Counted from the stretch's first letter, positions 1 to 10,835 are shown. The stretch is 64,000 bases of DNA from Maricaulis alexandrii (GCF_005871165.1 NZ_SWKP01000003.1:606463-670462); one strand, 5' to 3'. A program made the numbers and translations. The notes: a model not told the origin generated them from the letters alone.

Positions 1-645
1 CGCACCCTGCCGGAGCTGGGCGACGAAACGGCCAGCATCACCCGGGCCGCCGGTGCCGCCGGCTATTCCACCTCGCAGAGCTATGCCCGCGCCGTCCGGT
101 CGGCGACCGGCGGCACGGCCAGCCAGTTGCGCCGCGATCCGGCCCTGATGGCGCGCCTGCTCAAGCCGGAAACGCCGGACGGGACTGCCATGCCGGTGGA
201 GATCGTCTCGACCGATCCTCTGCGGCTCCTGGCGATCCGCAATATCGGCGCCTATGCGGAACTCAACGAAACCTATGAAGCCCTGTTCGGCCGGGTCTTC
301 GAAACCATGCCGATGGATGCGCTGCGCGGCATTTGGGGCGTGTGGCACCAGGATCCGCGCTTTGCCGCGCCGGAGCGTCTGGCGTTCGACTGCGCCATCG
401 ATGTCGGCGACAGGCCCGCACCGGACGGGGTCGATATCCTGGCCGTCGATGGCGGGCGCCATGCGCGCCTGCGTCATGTCGGTGATTATGACAGCCTGCA
501 CGACAGTATCGACCGTCTCTATGCCCGAATGATCGAGGCCGAGGAGGTTCTGGGCGACCGGCCGCTCTTCGTGAACTATGTCGATGATCCGGAGACCCGC
601 CCGCCAGAGGAATGGCGCTCGGACATCTACCTTCCCCTCGCCTGA
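1..645 (+). CDS. AraC-family transcriptional regulator with GyrI-like effector domain (3' part)
   Basis: The frame is open from base 1, so the start lies outside the window; 214 codons are visible. Visible residues about 13-45 (ITRAAGAAGYST, then SYARAVRSATGGT) match the second helix-turn-helix of AraC/XylS DNA-binding domains. From about residue 60 to the end the protein matches GyrI-like/SOUL-type effector-binding domains (PVEIVSTDPLRLLAIRNIG, ending in the typical IYLPL). AraC-GyrI proteins such as Rob or the DUF1428-like group bind small ligands or gyrase-like partners and activate nearby genes. The target here cannot be read from the sequence. The next gene on the same strand begins 84 bases downstream and need not be co-regulated. 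Confidence 0.85.
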   Translation, partial: RTLPELGDETASITRAAGAAGYSTSQSYARAVRSATGGTASQLRRDPALMARLLKPETPDGTAMPVEIVSTDPLRLLAIRNIGAYAELNETYEALFGRVFETMPMDALRGIWGVWHQDPRFAAPERLAFDCAIDVGDRPAPDGVDILAVDGGRHARLRHVGDYDSLHDSIDRLYARMIEAEEVLGDRPLFVNYVDDPETRPPEEWRSDIYLPLA

Positions 646-729
646 CACAGCGGCGAGGCCACCTGCCTGCCCGCCCTTGCCAGTCCCGCCGCTGCGGCCA
701 AGACTGGCGGGGCGATCAGGAGCCGGACC

Positions 730-1425
730 ATGTGCGGACGCTTTACACAGCTTTGGACCTGGGCAGAACTCCAAGGCTATTTCTCGATGTTCATGCCCGG
801 CGCCTCGAATTTCGAGCCGGAATACAATATCGCCCCGACGCGCGAGATCTGGGCCCTGATGCCGGAGAATGACGGGCTGAAACTGACCCGCGCCCGTTGG
901 GGCCTGGTGCCGGCCTGGTGGAAGAAGCCGTTCAAGGACCTGCCCAGCGCCTTCAATGCCCGCAGTGAAAGCGCCGCCGAACGCCCCTTCTTCCGGAGCG
1001 CCTTCAAACAGCGCCGCTGCATCATCCCGGTGAGCGGGTTCTATGAGTGGACCGGCAAGAAGGGCGAGCGCAAACCGCATTATTTCACGCGCCAGGACGG
1101 CAAGCCGCTCTTCCTGGCCGGTCTCTATGAAGACCACACGGATGCGGAGACCGGCGAGATCACGACCAGTACGGTGATCCTGACCTGCGCCGCCAATCGC
1201 TTCATGTCGCACTTCCATGACCGCATGCCGGTCATCCTGGAGCCCGACGACATGCAGGCCTGGGTGGAAACGGGCTCTGAGGCCCTGCTCTCACCGGCCG
1301 ACGAGGATGTATTGCAGGAATGGGCGGTGGACCCGAAGGTCAATTCCAGCCGCTATCAGGGGTCCGATGCGACCGATCCCTGGGAAGAAATGCCGACCCT
1401 CGGCCTGGCCCAGCCCAAGGGCTGA
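730..1425 (+). CDS. SOS response-associated peptidase (SRAP; YedK/HMCES family)
   Basis: A 231-aa protein starting MCGRF, so Cys2 becomes the N-terminal catalytic residue after Met removal. Family members crosslink to abasic sites in single-stranded DNA through this Cys and protect them. The second signature is present: AFNARSES near residue 75 with RRCIIPVSGFYEWT just after. A later His in the HDRMPVIL segment (about residue 162) completes the SRAP active-site set. Length is normal for the family. It stands alone between the AraC-type gene and the convergent slyX. Function is by family homology and the motifs are unambiguous. Confidence 0.93.
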   Translation: MCGRFTQLWTWAELQGYFSMFMPGASNFEPEYNIAPTREIWALMPENDGLKLTRARWGLVPAWWKKPFKDLPSAFNARSESAAERPFFRSAFKQRRCIIPVSGFYEWTGKKGERKPHYFTRQDGKPLFLAGLYEDHTDAETGEITTSTVILTCAANRFMSHFHDRMPVILEPDDMQAWVETGSEALLSPADEDVLQEWAVDPKVNSSRYQGSDATDPWEEMPTLGLAQPKG

Positions 1426-1435
1426 GACGATCGCC

Positions 1436-1645
1436 TCAATAGTGCGGCGGTTTGTGGGCTTCCGGCCCCGGCGCCAGGTCTTCCAGCGTCTCGACACGGC
1501 CCATCAGCTTGTCCAGACGACGCGTGATCCGTGTGATTTCCTCACGCTGGACCAGGATGACGGAATTCATGTCCTCGATTTCCTTTTCGGTATGCGCCAG
1601 GTGCGCTTCCAGGGCTTCGATACGCTCAAGCGTCTTGTCGGACAT
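1436..1645 (-). CDS. slyX: SlyX family protein
   Basis: A short acidic/basic coiled-coil protein, 69 aa from the chosen Met (MSDKTLERIEALE). It has the SlyX pattern: heptad-rich N-terminal helix, a second helix (EEITRITRRLDKL), then a Pro-rich C-terminus ending PPHY. SlyX has no established biochemical role. An in-frame Met lies four codons upstream (1657); the downstream Met fits family starts better. It lies downstream of katG on the same strand, but a strong terminator at 1726-1755 separates them, so it is probably expressed on its own. It converges with the SRAP gene. Confidence 0.85.
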   Translation of the reverse strand: MSDKTLERIEALEAHLAHTEKEIEDMNSVILVQREEITRITRRLDKLMGRVETLEDLAPGPEAHKPPHY

Positions 1646-1721
1646 GCGGGTCTCCAAATTCGGACGCGGTTTCTAAGGCCGGCCCGGAGGCGAGGCCAGA
1701 GGCCTGCGCAGGTGTCTTACA

Positions 1722-1755
1722 CATGAAAAGGGCGGAGCCGAAGCCCCGCCCTGTC
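1722..1755 (-). terminator. Rho-independent terminator of katG
   Basis: On the minus strand a GC-rich stem (AGGGCGGGGC, loop TTCG, GCTCCGCCCT) is followed at once by TTTCATG. It starts about 28 bases after the katG stop codon. The UUCG tetraloop and near-perfect 10-bp stem make a convincing intrinsic terminator, although the U-run is short. Confidence 0.8.
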
Positions 1756-1780
1756 ATAAAGTTGTGGGTTGATGAACCGG

Positions 1781-4621
<2,841 letters not shown>

Positions 4622-4642
4622 CGCACGGGCCCGACCAGGCGG

Positions 4643-5473
4643 CTAGAGCTCCATCGGGTCATCCTGCGCGCCAAAGGCAATGGTGTATTGAATGGGCGCG
4701 TGATCATTCTCCTGCCACCACATGTACGGGTCGAAGGGCGGCGTGGCCTCAACCGTGCCCGCCAGGTCACCGCGCCAGATATAGTCCAGAACCTTGGGCT
4801 TGTATCGCGGATTGCGGGACCTGTGCGTCTCTGCCAGCCCCGGTGGCACGGCTTCCCATCCCATTGAATTCAGGATCATTTTGTCGTGCGCGGGAATGCT
4901 CTTGAACCCGACATTCATGTCACCGATCAGGGCGGCCGGCTTCTTCCAGCCTTCGAGTTCCCCACAGCAGTCCACGATCTGGCGCATCGCCGCCTCGTGA
5001 TTGGCCGCCTTGGCATGGATCCCGCCGATGACAGCGCGCCCGGCATCCATTTCGATCATCGGACGCGCGTGGTCGGGCAACCAGACGAAATCCGTCCGGT
5101 CTCCCAGCCCGGTCAGCCCATCGACCTCTTCATCCCAGACATAGGCGAAATTGCAGACACTCTTTCTCTGTTCCCGGGTTTCGGACCAGCGAAAACCGCC
5201 ACGCATGCCGGGCCTGGGATATCCGATCGTATTGATGCGGTTGGCGATCGTCTGGGCGAAGGCATCGCCCTTGCCTTTCGCGTCAGGCACTTCCGCCATG
5301 ATGAGAATGTCAAACTTGGACAGCCGGTACCAATCCATGATCTGGTCGATCAGGTACTGGGTGGAGGCCGGGGCCCGATAGCCCAGCGGAGCATTCTCAT
5401 CCAGCGTCACAGAGGTGTGCTTCTCGACGTTCCAGAAGCCCACTGAAAGAAAGTCCACACCGCGTACGGGCAT
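4643..5473 (-). CDS. Endonuclease/exonuclease/phosphatase-fold protein, CdtB-like motifs
   Basis: A 276-aa protein with the metal-dependent EEP nuclease/phosphatase signature in order: FWNVEKH (residues 13-19), acidic E61 in IMAEVPD, RP at 138-139, H153 in GGIHAKAANHEAA, GDMN (184-187), ETHRS (215-219), LDYIWRG from 229 and the catalytic NDH (256-258). The spacing of the HA.A, GD.N, TH.S, LDY and DH blocks resembles the cytolethal distending toxin subunit CdtB, but generic EEP hydrolases share much of it. No signal peptide is seen. The start at 5473 is supported by GGGGAGG five to six bases upstream; a longer frame to 5557 has no such site. It is divergent from the pore-former-like gene. Substrate unknown. 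Confidence 0.7.
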   Translation of the reverse strand: MPVRGVDFLSVGFWNVEKHTSVTLDENAPLGYRAPASTQYLIDQIMDWYRLSKFDILIMAEVPDAKGKGDAFAQTIANRINTIGYPRPGMRGGFRWSETREQRKSVCNFAYVWDEEVDGLTGLGDRTDFVWLPDHARPMIEMDAGRAVIGGIHAKAANHEAAMRQIVDCCGELEGWKKPAALIGDMNVGFKSIPAHDKMILNSMGWEAVPPGLAETHRSRNPRYKPKVLDYIWRGDLAGTVEATPPFDPYMWWQENDHAPIQYTIAFGAQDDPMEL

Positions 5474-5630
5474 GCGCCCTCCCCTGAATCGCCTTGTGAC
5501 GGACCTGCACCGCCAAACCCAAATACCATACGGCTTGAGCGTGCCTGATTTTCTCACTCCATTCCAGATTGCACCGCAATTCAGCGACTGCTAGCGTCCG
5601 GTTTCACAATGACAATCGGGGAAGATGGCG
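5474..5630. promoter_or_regulatory. Shared divergent promoter region of the EEP-fold and pore-former-like genes
   Basis: A 157-base spacer between two divergent start codons, each with its own purine-rich ribosome site (GGGGAGG on the minus strand, GGGGAAG on the plus strand). It must contain both promoters. No operator was recognised. Confidence 0.4.
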
Positions 5631-6515
5631 ATGAGAACGATCTACAAGCAGGCGGTTTCCGGCACGCTTGCCTCGGTGGAAAGCGACACCACTGTCAGTG
5701 TCCAGCTCTCCAACAATCTGGCCTTCAGCATCAATCTCTACGCCACCACCAGCACCGGGTCCCGGCAATTCGTGCAGACCATCGGACATGACAATGGCGC
5801 CACGATTACCGGCACGGAAGGCGACGCGATCATCGTCACCTGTCTGATGTCGGGCAGCTTCATCTGCTCATTCACCCTTTCGGGCTCCGTGAGCAATATC
5901 GCCGTCGCCCCATCCGTGCTGACACCGCCCAATGATATCGGCCCGATTCCGCAACCGACGACCGAGATCCTGGTGCCCGTGAACTCGCCCCTGGTCATGG
6001 TCGGGACCAACCTCCTGCCCAATGGGAATATCATCACCCGTGAGCAGTACTGGAACCTTCAGGGTGACAGTTACAGCCTGGTGGTCGGGGAATCGCGGAC
6101 CGTGAGCTATTCGACCGCTTCGGGCCGGCAATCGACCTCTTCCAGCGAAGAATCCGTGGCGGCCTCCATCGGCGTCAACGGACAGATCGGCTGGGGACCG
6201 GTCTCGGCGGGCCTGTCCGGCAGCCTGAATGCCCAGTCCAGCCACTTCCAGCAGGTCACGGTGGAAGAGGAAAGCACCGCCTATTCATCCGAGACGGTCT
6301 CCAACGACACGACGGAAGACTTCGTGGTTTTGCGCTGGCAGATGATGGATCTGATCACGGTCTATGAGCCCGCCCAGTTCAATCCGATTTCCTCGGTTGT
6401 GAGCGGGCTCAGCCCCGTGATCGTCCAGCGCTACGACATTTCCAGCCTGGTCGGGACCGAGGCGGATGCCCTTCCGGCCCCCCGGACGGTCCCGGTCACG
6501 GCCGTCCTGAACTGA
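5631..6515 (+). CDS. Uncharacterised beta-rich protein resembling an aerolysin-type pore former
   Basis: A 294-aa protein with no signal peptide and no charged enzymatic motifs. Residues 1-95 form a probable small beta-sandwich (repeated short Ser/Thr/Val strands, Cys71 and Cys79). Residues 145-235 are very rich in Ser and Thr. They contain a Gly-rich alternating hairpin-like stretch (about 175-202: SVAASIGVNG ... GPVSAGLSGSLN) flanked by two long polar strands (VSYSTASGRQSTSSS and FQQVTVEEESTAYSS), as in the insertion region of aerolysin/ETX-MTX2 beta-pore toxins. The start is the second ATG, six bases after GGGGAAG. The fold is inferred from pattern only. Alternatives are a spore-coat-like or lectin-like surface protein. 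Confidence 0.45.
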   Translation: MRTIYKQAVSGTLASVESDTTVSVQLSNNLAFSINLYATTSTGSRQFVQTIGHDNGATITGTEGDAIIVTCLMSGSFICSFTLSGSVSNIAVAPSVLTPPNDIGPIPQPTTEILVPVNSPLVMVGTNLLPNGNIITREQYWNLQGDSYSLVVGESRTVSYSTASGRQSTSSSEESVAASIGVNGQIGWGPVSAGLSGSLNAQSSHFQQVTVEEESTAYSSETVSNDTTEDFVVLRWQMMDLITVYEPAQFNPISSVVSGLSPVIVQRYDISSLVGTEADALPAPRTVPVTAVLN

Positions 6516-6660
6516 CCGGTCCGTCCGCAAGACCCCGGTCCGCCGGCGCGTTCATCGCACCGCCATCCTCGCCGGACGGCCAGGCCAGGACGGGCAACCA
6601 GATCAGCACGGTCAGGGCCAGCGTGATCCGCAATTCCCACACGGACCGGCGCCGCCTCAC
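6496..6660 (-). CDS. Small single-pass membrane protein (54 aa), translationally coupled
   Basis: A GTG start at 6660 overlaps the TGA stop of the upstream DUF1348 gene in a GTGA junction, the same coupling style used further up this operon (ATGA at 7130-7133). The product begins [12 protein letters not shown] and continues into one hydrophobic helix ([15 protein letters not shown]), then a short polar tail. A basic N-terminus before the helix predicts a cytoplasmic N-terminus. It overlaps the last 20 bases of the convergent pore-former-like gene. No family was recognised. It could be a chance frame, but the junction and helix argue for a real gene. Confidence 0.4.
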   Translation of the reverse strand: MRRRRSVWELRITLALTVLIWLPVLAWPSGEDGGAMNAPADRGLADGPVSSGRP

Positions 6661-7133
6661 AGGCCCAACTCCGTCAGGCCGGGATGGTCATCGGGCCGGC
6701 GGCCCTGGGGCCAGTGGAAGAGCCGGTCCGCGTCCGCGATGGCCTGGTCATTGATGCTGGCCACGCGCCATCGCATCAGCCCGTCCGGGGCGAATTCCCA
6801 GTTCTCATTGCCGTGCGCGCGGAAGCACCGGCCCGCCGCATCGCGCCATTCATAGGCGAAACGCACCGCAATCCGGTTGTCGCGCCAGGCCCAGATTTCC
6901 TTGATCAGGCGATAGTCCAGTTCGCGGGCCCATTTGCGGGTGAGGAAGTCGACGATCGCCGCCCGCCCGGTCAGGAAAGTGTCGCGATTGCGCCACTCAC
7001 TGTCCGGCGTATAGGCCAGCGCCACGGCCTCCGGATCGCGGGAATTCCAGGCATCCTCGGCCAGGCGCACCTTGCGGGCCGCCGCCTCCCGTGTCTCGAA
7101 GGGCGGCAGGGGCGGACGGATGGCGCGGGTCAT
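6657..7133 (-). CDS. DUF1348 family protein (NTF2-like fold)
   Basis: A 158-aa protein matching DUF1348: [30 protein letters not shown] at the start, a SEWRNRD block near residue 45, RFAYEWRDA and GNENWEF in the middle, and a [10 protein letters not shown] tail. The fold is a small alpha+beta cone (SnoaL/NTF2-like) with a pocket for a small hydrophobic ligand; the reaction is unknown. Its ATG overlaps the stop of the upstream flavin-type oxidase gene (ATGA), so the two are coupled. The set probably belongs with the AhpD-like gene upstream. Confidence 0.85.
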   Translation of the reverse strand: MTRAIRPPLPPFETREAAARKVRLAEDAWNSRDPEAVALAYTPDSEWRNRDTFLTGRAAIVDFLTRKWARELDYRLIKEIWAWRDNRIAVRFAYEWRDAAGRCFRAHGNENWEFAPDGLMRWRVASINDQAIADADRLFHWPQGRRPDDHPGLTELGL

Positions 7134-7777
7134 GTCCGGTCCTCCGCATTGTCCCGACGGGCCAGTGCCAGTTCGGCCCGCAAGCGGGCATTCTCGTCCT
7201 CCAGCCCGGTCAGCCGCTCCCGGACACCCCGCAGGCTTTCGATGATCTCGTCTTCGGTGAAACGCGGGGTGATGTGCTGCGGACAGTTCCAGTCGAAAGC
7301 GGCCAGACGCAGCAGGACGATGCGTTCCGGCCGGGCGCGGTAGTCCGCAGACAGGACCTCACCCGCCAGGGCGCTCTCCGCCTCAACGGGCAGGAACTCC
7401 ACCCGCGCATAGATCTTCAGCCGCATCTGCCGGGTGTAATCCATAAGGATCAGGGCCACCCGGTCATTGGCGCGCAGATTGCCCGTCGAGATGTATTGGC
7501 GGTTCCCCCGATAATCGGCGAAGGCCAGGGTGCGCTCGTCCAGGATGGTGAGAAATCCCGCCGGACCACCCCGGTGCTGGACATAGGGCCAGCCGGTTTC
7601 CGACACGCTGGCCATGTAAAAGCTGTCGCGCGCGGCAATGAAATCCATCTCATGGCGGGTGAAGGCATCAAAGGCGCGGTCACCCTGGAAATGGTCGAAG
7701 ACATGGGCGCTGCCCATTTCCGCCTGCACGGCCCGGACGCTGGGTGTCCGGGCGATGTCGAGAAATCCGTAGCTCAT
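7130..7777 (-). CDS. Pyridoxamine 5'-phosphate oxidase-like FMN-binding protein
   Basis: A 215-aa split-barrel flavin-type protein: [32 protein letters not shown] (about residues 44-75), then [18 protein letters not shown], typical of the PNPOx-related group that handles FMN or similar cofactors. The C-terminal 50 residues form a basic/acidic helix ([30 protein letters not shown]), likely a coiled coil for oligomerisation. The start at 7777 is preceded by AGGAGG at good spacing; a longer frame to 7903 lacks one. It lies 70 bases after the CMD gene on the same strand, with a terminator-like hairpin between, and is coupled to the DUF1348 gene. Confidence 0.85.
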   Translation of the reverse strand: MSYGFLDIARTPSVRAVQAEMGSAHVFDHFQGDRAFDAFTRHEMDFIAARDSFYMASVSETGWPYVQHRGGPAGFLTILDERTLAFADYRGNRQYISTGNLRANDRVALILMDYTRQMRLKIYARVEFLPVEAESALAGEVLSADYRARPERIVLLRLAAFDWNCPQHITPRFTEDEIIESLRGVRERLTGLEDENARLRAELALARRDNAEDRT

Positions 7778-7802
7778 GGCGAGCCTCCTGTCCGTATCAC
7801 CT

Positions 7803-7842
7803 GGCAAAGAAGACGGGCGGACCGGAGACCGGTCCGCCCGCA
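7803..7842 (-). terminator. Probable terminator after the CMD gene
   Basis: Minus-strand hairpin GCGGGCGGACCGG / CCGGTCCGCCCG with a three-base loop, followed by TCTTCTTTGCC. It lies between the CMD stop and the FMN-type oxidase start, so read-through would be partial or the oxidase has its own promoter. Confidence 0.6.
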
Positions 7843-7847
7843 GGGGA

Positions 7848-8393
7848 TCAGGCCGCTTCCGTGACCGACACGACGGGGAAGTCGATATCGGTCCGGGCGA
7901 CATTGTTGATCAGGTTGGTGAAGACGTTCTCGGCCGCCAGCGCGATGATCTCGATGATCTGGCTGTCGGAATAGCCGGCCTCACGAACCGCCGCGATATC
8001 GGCATCGCTGACCTGGCCACGCTCACGAACGACTTTCGCGGCAAAGCCGACGGCCAGCGCGACCTTGGCATCGCCGGAACTGCCGGCCCGGTTGCGGGCA
8101 ATCTCTTCCGGCGTCAGCTTGGCCAGGTTGAGCCCCAGATAGGTATGGGCCGACAGGCAGTACTCACAGCCATTGATCTGTGCCACAGCCAGCGCGATCC
8201 GCTCACGGGTCTTCACGTCCAGGGTCCGGGCCAGGGCGCCGTTATTGCCGATAAAGCCTTCCAGAACAGCCGGGCTGGACGAGACGAGACGGAACATGTT
8301 CGGCACCACGCCGAGCTGTTTGTGGACGGCATCCAGGATCGGCTTGGAGGCTTCCGGGGCATTGTCGAGATCGGGGATGGGCAGACGGGACAT
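7848..8393 (-). CDS. Carboxymuconolactone decarboxylase family protein (AhpD-like)
   Basis: A 181-aa all-helical protein with the AhpD/CMD core motif C76-E-Y-C79-L-S-A-H83, the redox pair and His used in peroxidase-type members. The N-terminus (MSRLPIPDLDNAPEASKPIL) matches the uncharacterised peroxidase-related subgroup rather than aromatic lactone decarboxylases. It is probably an alkylhydroperoxidase-like antioxidant enzyme. It is divergent from the LysR regulator across 125 bases, which is the usual arrangement for control by that regulator. Confidence 0.9.
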   Translation of the reverse strand: MSRLPIPDLDNAPEASKPILDAVHKQLGVVPNMFRLVSSSPAVLEGFIGNNGALARTLDVKTRERIALAVAQINGCEYCLSAHTYLGLNLAKLTPEEIARNRAGSSGDAKVALAVGFAAKVVRERGQVSDADIAAVREAGYSDSQIIEIIALAAENVFTNLINNVARTDIDFPVVSVTEAA

Positions 8394-8518
8394 TCGTTTT
8401 CTCCTTGAAGGTCGGGGCGATCCGGTTGGACCGCGTCTTGCCGGGGAGAAATAGAGATTTCATTTTTGATTATAATACCGCACAATCGGAAATCACTTTT
8501 CCAATTATCGGAATTATC
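8394..8518. promoter_or_regulatory. Divergent CMD / LysR promoter and operator region
   Basis: The stretch 8455-8518 is markedly AT-rich for this genome. It contains an interrupted inverted repeat GATTTC ... GAAATC (27 bases apart), a TATAAT-like hexamer in GATTATAATACC, and a direct repeat AATTATC. LysR regulators normally bind such a divergent spacer. Exact operators are not resolved. Confidence 0.45.
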
Positions 8519-9427
8519 ATGGACCGTCTCAAAGCCATGTCGATCCTGGTGCGGGTGGTGGAAACGGGCAGTTTCTCGGCAGCCGGCCGCGATCTCGGCA
8601 TCCCGCTCGCCACGGTCAGCCGTCAGGTGACCGAGCTGGAAGCCCATCTGGGCACCCGCCTGCTCAACCGGACGACGCGCACCCTCGCCCTGACCGATGC
8701 CGGGCAGGCCTATCTGGCCTCGGCCCGCCGCATCCTGGACCAGGTCGAGGAGGCCGAGCAGGCGGCCTCGGGTGAGTTCCACACGCCGCGCGGTGAGTTG
8801 TCCGTCACCGCCCCGGTCTGTTTCGGCCATCTCCACACCCTGCCCGTGGTGGAGGAATTCCTGGCCGCCTACCCACAGATCAATGTCCGGCTGACCCTGT
8901 CCGACCGCAATCTCCACCTGATGGATGACCATATCGACATGGCCGTGCGGATCGGCCCCCTGCCGGACAGCGGGCTGATCGCAACGAAGATCGGGGAGGT
9001 ACGCACCGTCGTGGTCGCCGCGCCCGACCTGCTGGCGGCCCACGGCACGCCGAAAACCCCCGACGCCCTGTCCGCCCTGCCCGGCGTGCATTTCGACATT
9101 CTCTCACCGGGCGGGCGCTGGTCCTTCACCGGGGCTGACGGCAAGACCCGGGACGTGAGCCCGCAGCCGCGCCTGACCGTGTCCGCAGCGGCTCCGGCCA
9201 TCCAGGCCGCCTGCGACGGTGTCGGTGTCACCCGGGTGCTGAGCTATCAATGCGCCGAGGCCGTGCAGACCGGCCAATTGCGGATCCTGCTGGACGACCA
9301 TGAACCGGCTCGTCTGCCCGTGCATCTCCTGCATGCGGCGCGCGGTACATTGCCCACCAAGATGCGGGTCTTCCTGGATTTCGCCAAAACCCGCCTGCGC
9401 GAACGCCTGACGGCTTTGGCCTGCTAG
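8519..9427 (+). CDS. LysR-family transcriptional regulator
   Basis: A 302-aa protein with the N-terminal LysR helix-turn-helix (MDRLKAMSILVRVVETGSFSAAGRDLGIPLATVSRQVTELE, shown in part: residues 1-65) and a periplasmic-binding-like effector domain from about residue 90. It belongs to the group that resembles PecT/CrgA-type regulators (GTRLLNRTTRTLALTDAG). The start was chosen at MDRLKAM, where homology begins; an upstream extension to 8405 would run through the promoter region. Its likely target is the divergent CMD-FMN oxidase-DUF1348 set. The inducer is unknown. Confidence 0.93.
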   Translation: MDRLKAMSILVRVVETGSFSAAGRDLGIPLATVSRQVTELEAHLGTRLLNRTTRTLALTDAGQAYLASARRILDQVEEAEQAASGEFHTPRGELSVTAPVCFGHLHTLPVVEEFLAAYPQINVRLTLSDRNLHLMDDHIDMAVRIGPLPDSGLIATKIGEVRTVVVAAPDLLAAHGTPKTPDALSALPGVHFDILSPGGRWSFTGADGKTRDVSPQPRLTVSAAAPAIQAACDGVGVTRVLSYQCAEAVQTGQLRILLDDHEPARLPVHLLHAARGTLPTKMRVFLDFAKTRLRERLTALAC

Positions 9428-9428
9428 C

Positions 9429-10127
9429 TCAGCGCGATTTCGCCTGCCTCCGCCGAAGGGCCACATAGTCGCGCAGCAGGCCAACGCGGCGCGGCCGGAA
9501 GTTTTCCGTCCCCGGAGCCAGCGTTTCGATACGGGCGACATGGAATACCCGGTAATCCCGCCGCAAACGGCAATGGGCCAGCAGCATCAGCGTGCCCTCA
9601 CCATAGGACAGGCCCAGCGGCCAGATCTCCCGTTCGGACACCTGGTCCTTGAGATCCCGATAGCGCATCACCAAGCTGGTCTCGTCCCAGCAGGCCTGGC
9701 GCAAGAGATCGAGATCGATGCGAACCTCCGGCCGCGTATCCGTCGGGTACCAGGCCCGCATGGCCGAGTGCAGGGCCTGTTGTGACTGTGTATCCGGCAG
9801 GGTCGCAATGATCCGCGCCAGCGCGTCCTGGCCGGCCCGGGTCAGGCTGTCATCCCCGATACGCTCCAGCGAGCTGATGGCCAGGCTCAGCGCCTCGATT
9901 TCCAGACGGGAGAAGCTCTGTGGCGGCAGGGCCGGATCCTCGGTCAGCGTATAGCCGACCCCGGCCGCCCCATCGATCAGGGCTCCACCCGCCCGCAGCG
10001 TGGCGATGTCGCGATAGAGCTGGCGCAGGGAAACATCGGTCTCCTCGGCCAGCCGGGCCGCGGTCACCGGCGCCGGCAGGCGGCGCATCAAATCCAGAAG
10101 GCGCATCAGACGATCTGTGCGGGCCAC
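9429..10127 (-). CDS. YafY-like helix-turn-helix/WYL-domain transcriptional regulator
   Basis: A 232-aa protein with an N-terminal HTH_11 domain (RTDRLMRLLDLMRRLPAPVT, then SLRQLYRDIATLRAGG) and a C-terminal WYL-type sensor domain (MRYRDLKDQVSEREIWPLGL, then VFHVARIETL). The start is the GTG at 10127, which has AGGAG seven bases upstream; the TTG at 10145 has none. The protein is typically a repressor of a divergent detoxification gene, and the divergent partner here is the GST. It converges with the LysR gene, two bases apart. Confidence 0.88.
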   Translation of the reverse strand: MARTDRLMRLLDLMRRLPAPVTAARLAEETDVSLRQLYRDIATLRAGGALIDGAAGVGYTLTEDPALPPQSFSRLEIEALSLAISSLERIGDDSLTRAGQDALARIIATLPDTQSQQALHSAMRAWYPTDTRPEVRIDLDLLRQACWDETSLVMRYRDLKDQVSEREIWPLGLSYGEGTLMLLAHCRLRRDYRVFHVARIETLAPGTENFRPRRVGLLRDYVALRRRQAKSR

Positions 10128-10200
10128 GCTTTTCTCCTGCCGCAATCTGTCAGCAGGCAGGGTTTAGGACACGGCCCTGGGATCACAAAGGAGAAACGCC

Positions 10201-10797
10201 ATGCCCACCCTCTTCCACGCCCCGATGAGCCGCTCCTCGGGCATTGTCACCCTGATCGATGAGCTCGGTGCCGATGTGGACATCCGCCAGGTCTCGATTC
10301 CCCGCCAGGACGGCAGTGGCCAGACCGACCCGGCCAATCCCCATCCCGAGGGAAAAGTCCCCTTCCTGGTCGATGGCACGGATACGGTCCGGGAACGCGG
10401 CGCCATCGTCCTCTATCTCACGGACCAGTACCCGGAAGCCGGTCTGGGCCCGATCGAGGGCAGTCCGCAGCGCGGCGAATACCTGTCCTGGCTGTTCTAT
10501 TATCAGGGTGTGATGGAGCCGGTCTTCATCCTGCATGCGGCCGGGCTGAGCCATCCGATGGTGTCGGCCAGCCTGCGCGACATGGAGGCCATGCTGGCCC
10601 GTCTGTCAGACGCGCTGGAAACGCGCCCCTATCTGCTGGGCGAGCGCTATTCGGCCGCCGACCTGCTCTGCTCCAGCCCGTTCCAATGGTTCAGCGACCT
10701 CTTGCCCGACAATCCGCGCATCCGGGACTGGGTGGCACGCTGTGCCGACCGGCCGGCAGCAAAGCGGACGCTGGAACGGGAGATGGCCGAGGCCTGA
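10201..10797 (+). CDS. Glutathione S-transferase family protein
   Basis: A 198-aa GST: N-terminal thioredoxin-like domain (MPTLFHAPMSRSSGIVTLI, then NPHPEGKVPFLVDGTDTVRERGAIVLYL with the conserved cis-Pro region) and a helical C-terminal domain (residues about 90-198, containing YLLGERYSAADLL). A catalytic Ser/Tyr near residues 9-13 is plausible. AAAGGAG lies eight bases before the ATG. It is divergent from the WYL regulator, which probably controls it. The substrate is unknown. Confidence 0.9.
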   Translation: MPTLFHAPMSRSSGIVTLIDELGADVDIRQVSIPRQDGSGQTDPANPHPEGKVPFLVDGTDTVRERGAIVLYLTDQYPEAGLGPIEGSPQRGEYLSWLFYYQGVMEPVFILHAAGLSHPMVSASLRDMEAMLARLSDALETRPYLLGERYSAADLLCSSPFQWFSDLLPDNPRIRDWVARCADRPAAKRTLEREMAEA

Positions 10798-10802
10798 GCG
10801 CA

Positions 10803-10834
10803 AGGCCCGGGGCCAGGGGCCCGGGCCCCGACCG
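10803..10834. terminator. GC-rich hairpin between convergent genes
   Basis: Inverted repeat GGCCCGGG / CCCGGGCC lies in the 38 bases between the GST stop and the stop of the small convergent gene. It could end transcripts from both sides, but there is no U-run on either strand, so intrinsic termination is doubtful. Confidence 0.35.
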
Positions 10835-10835
10835 G

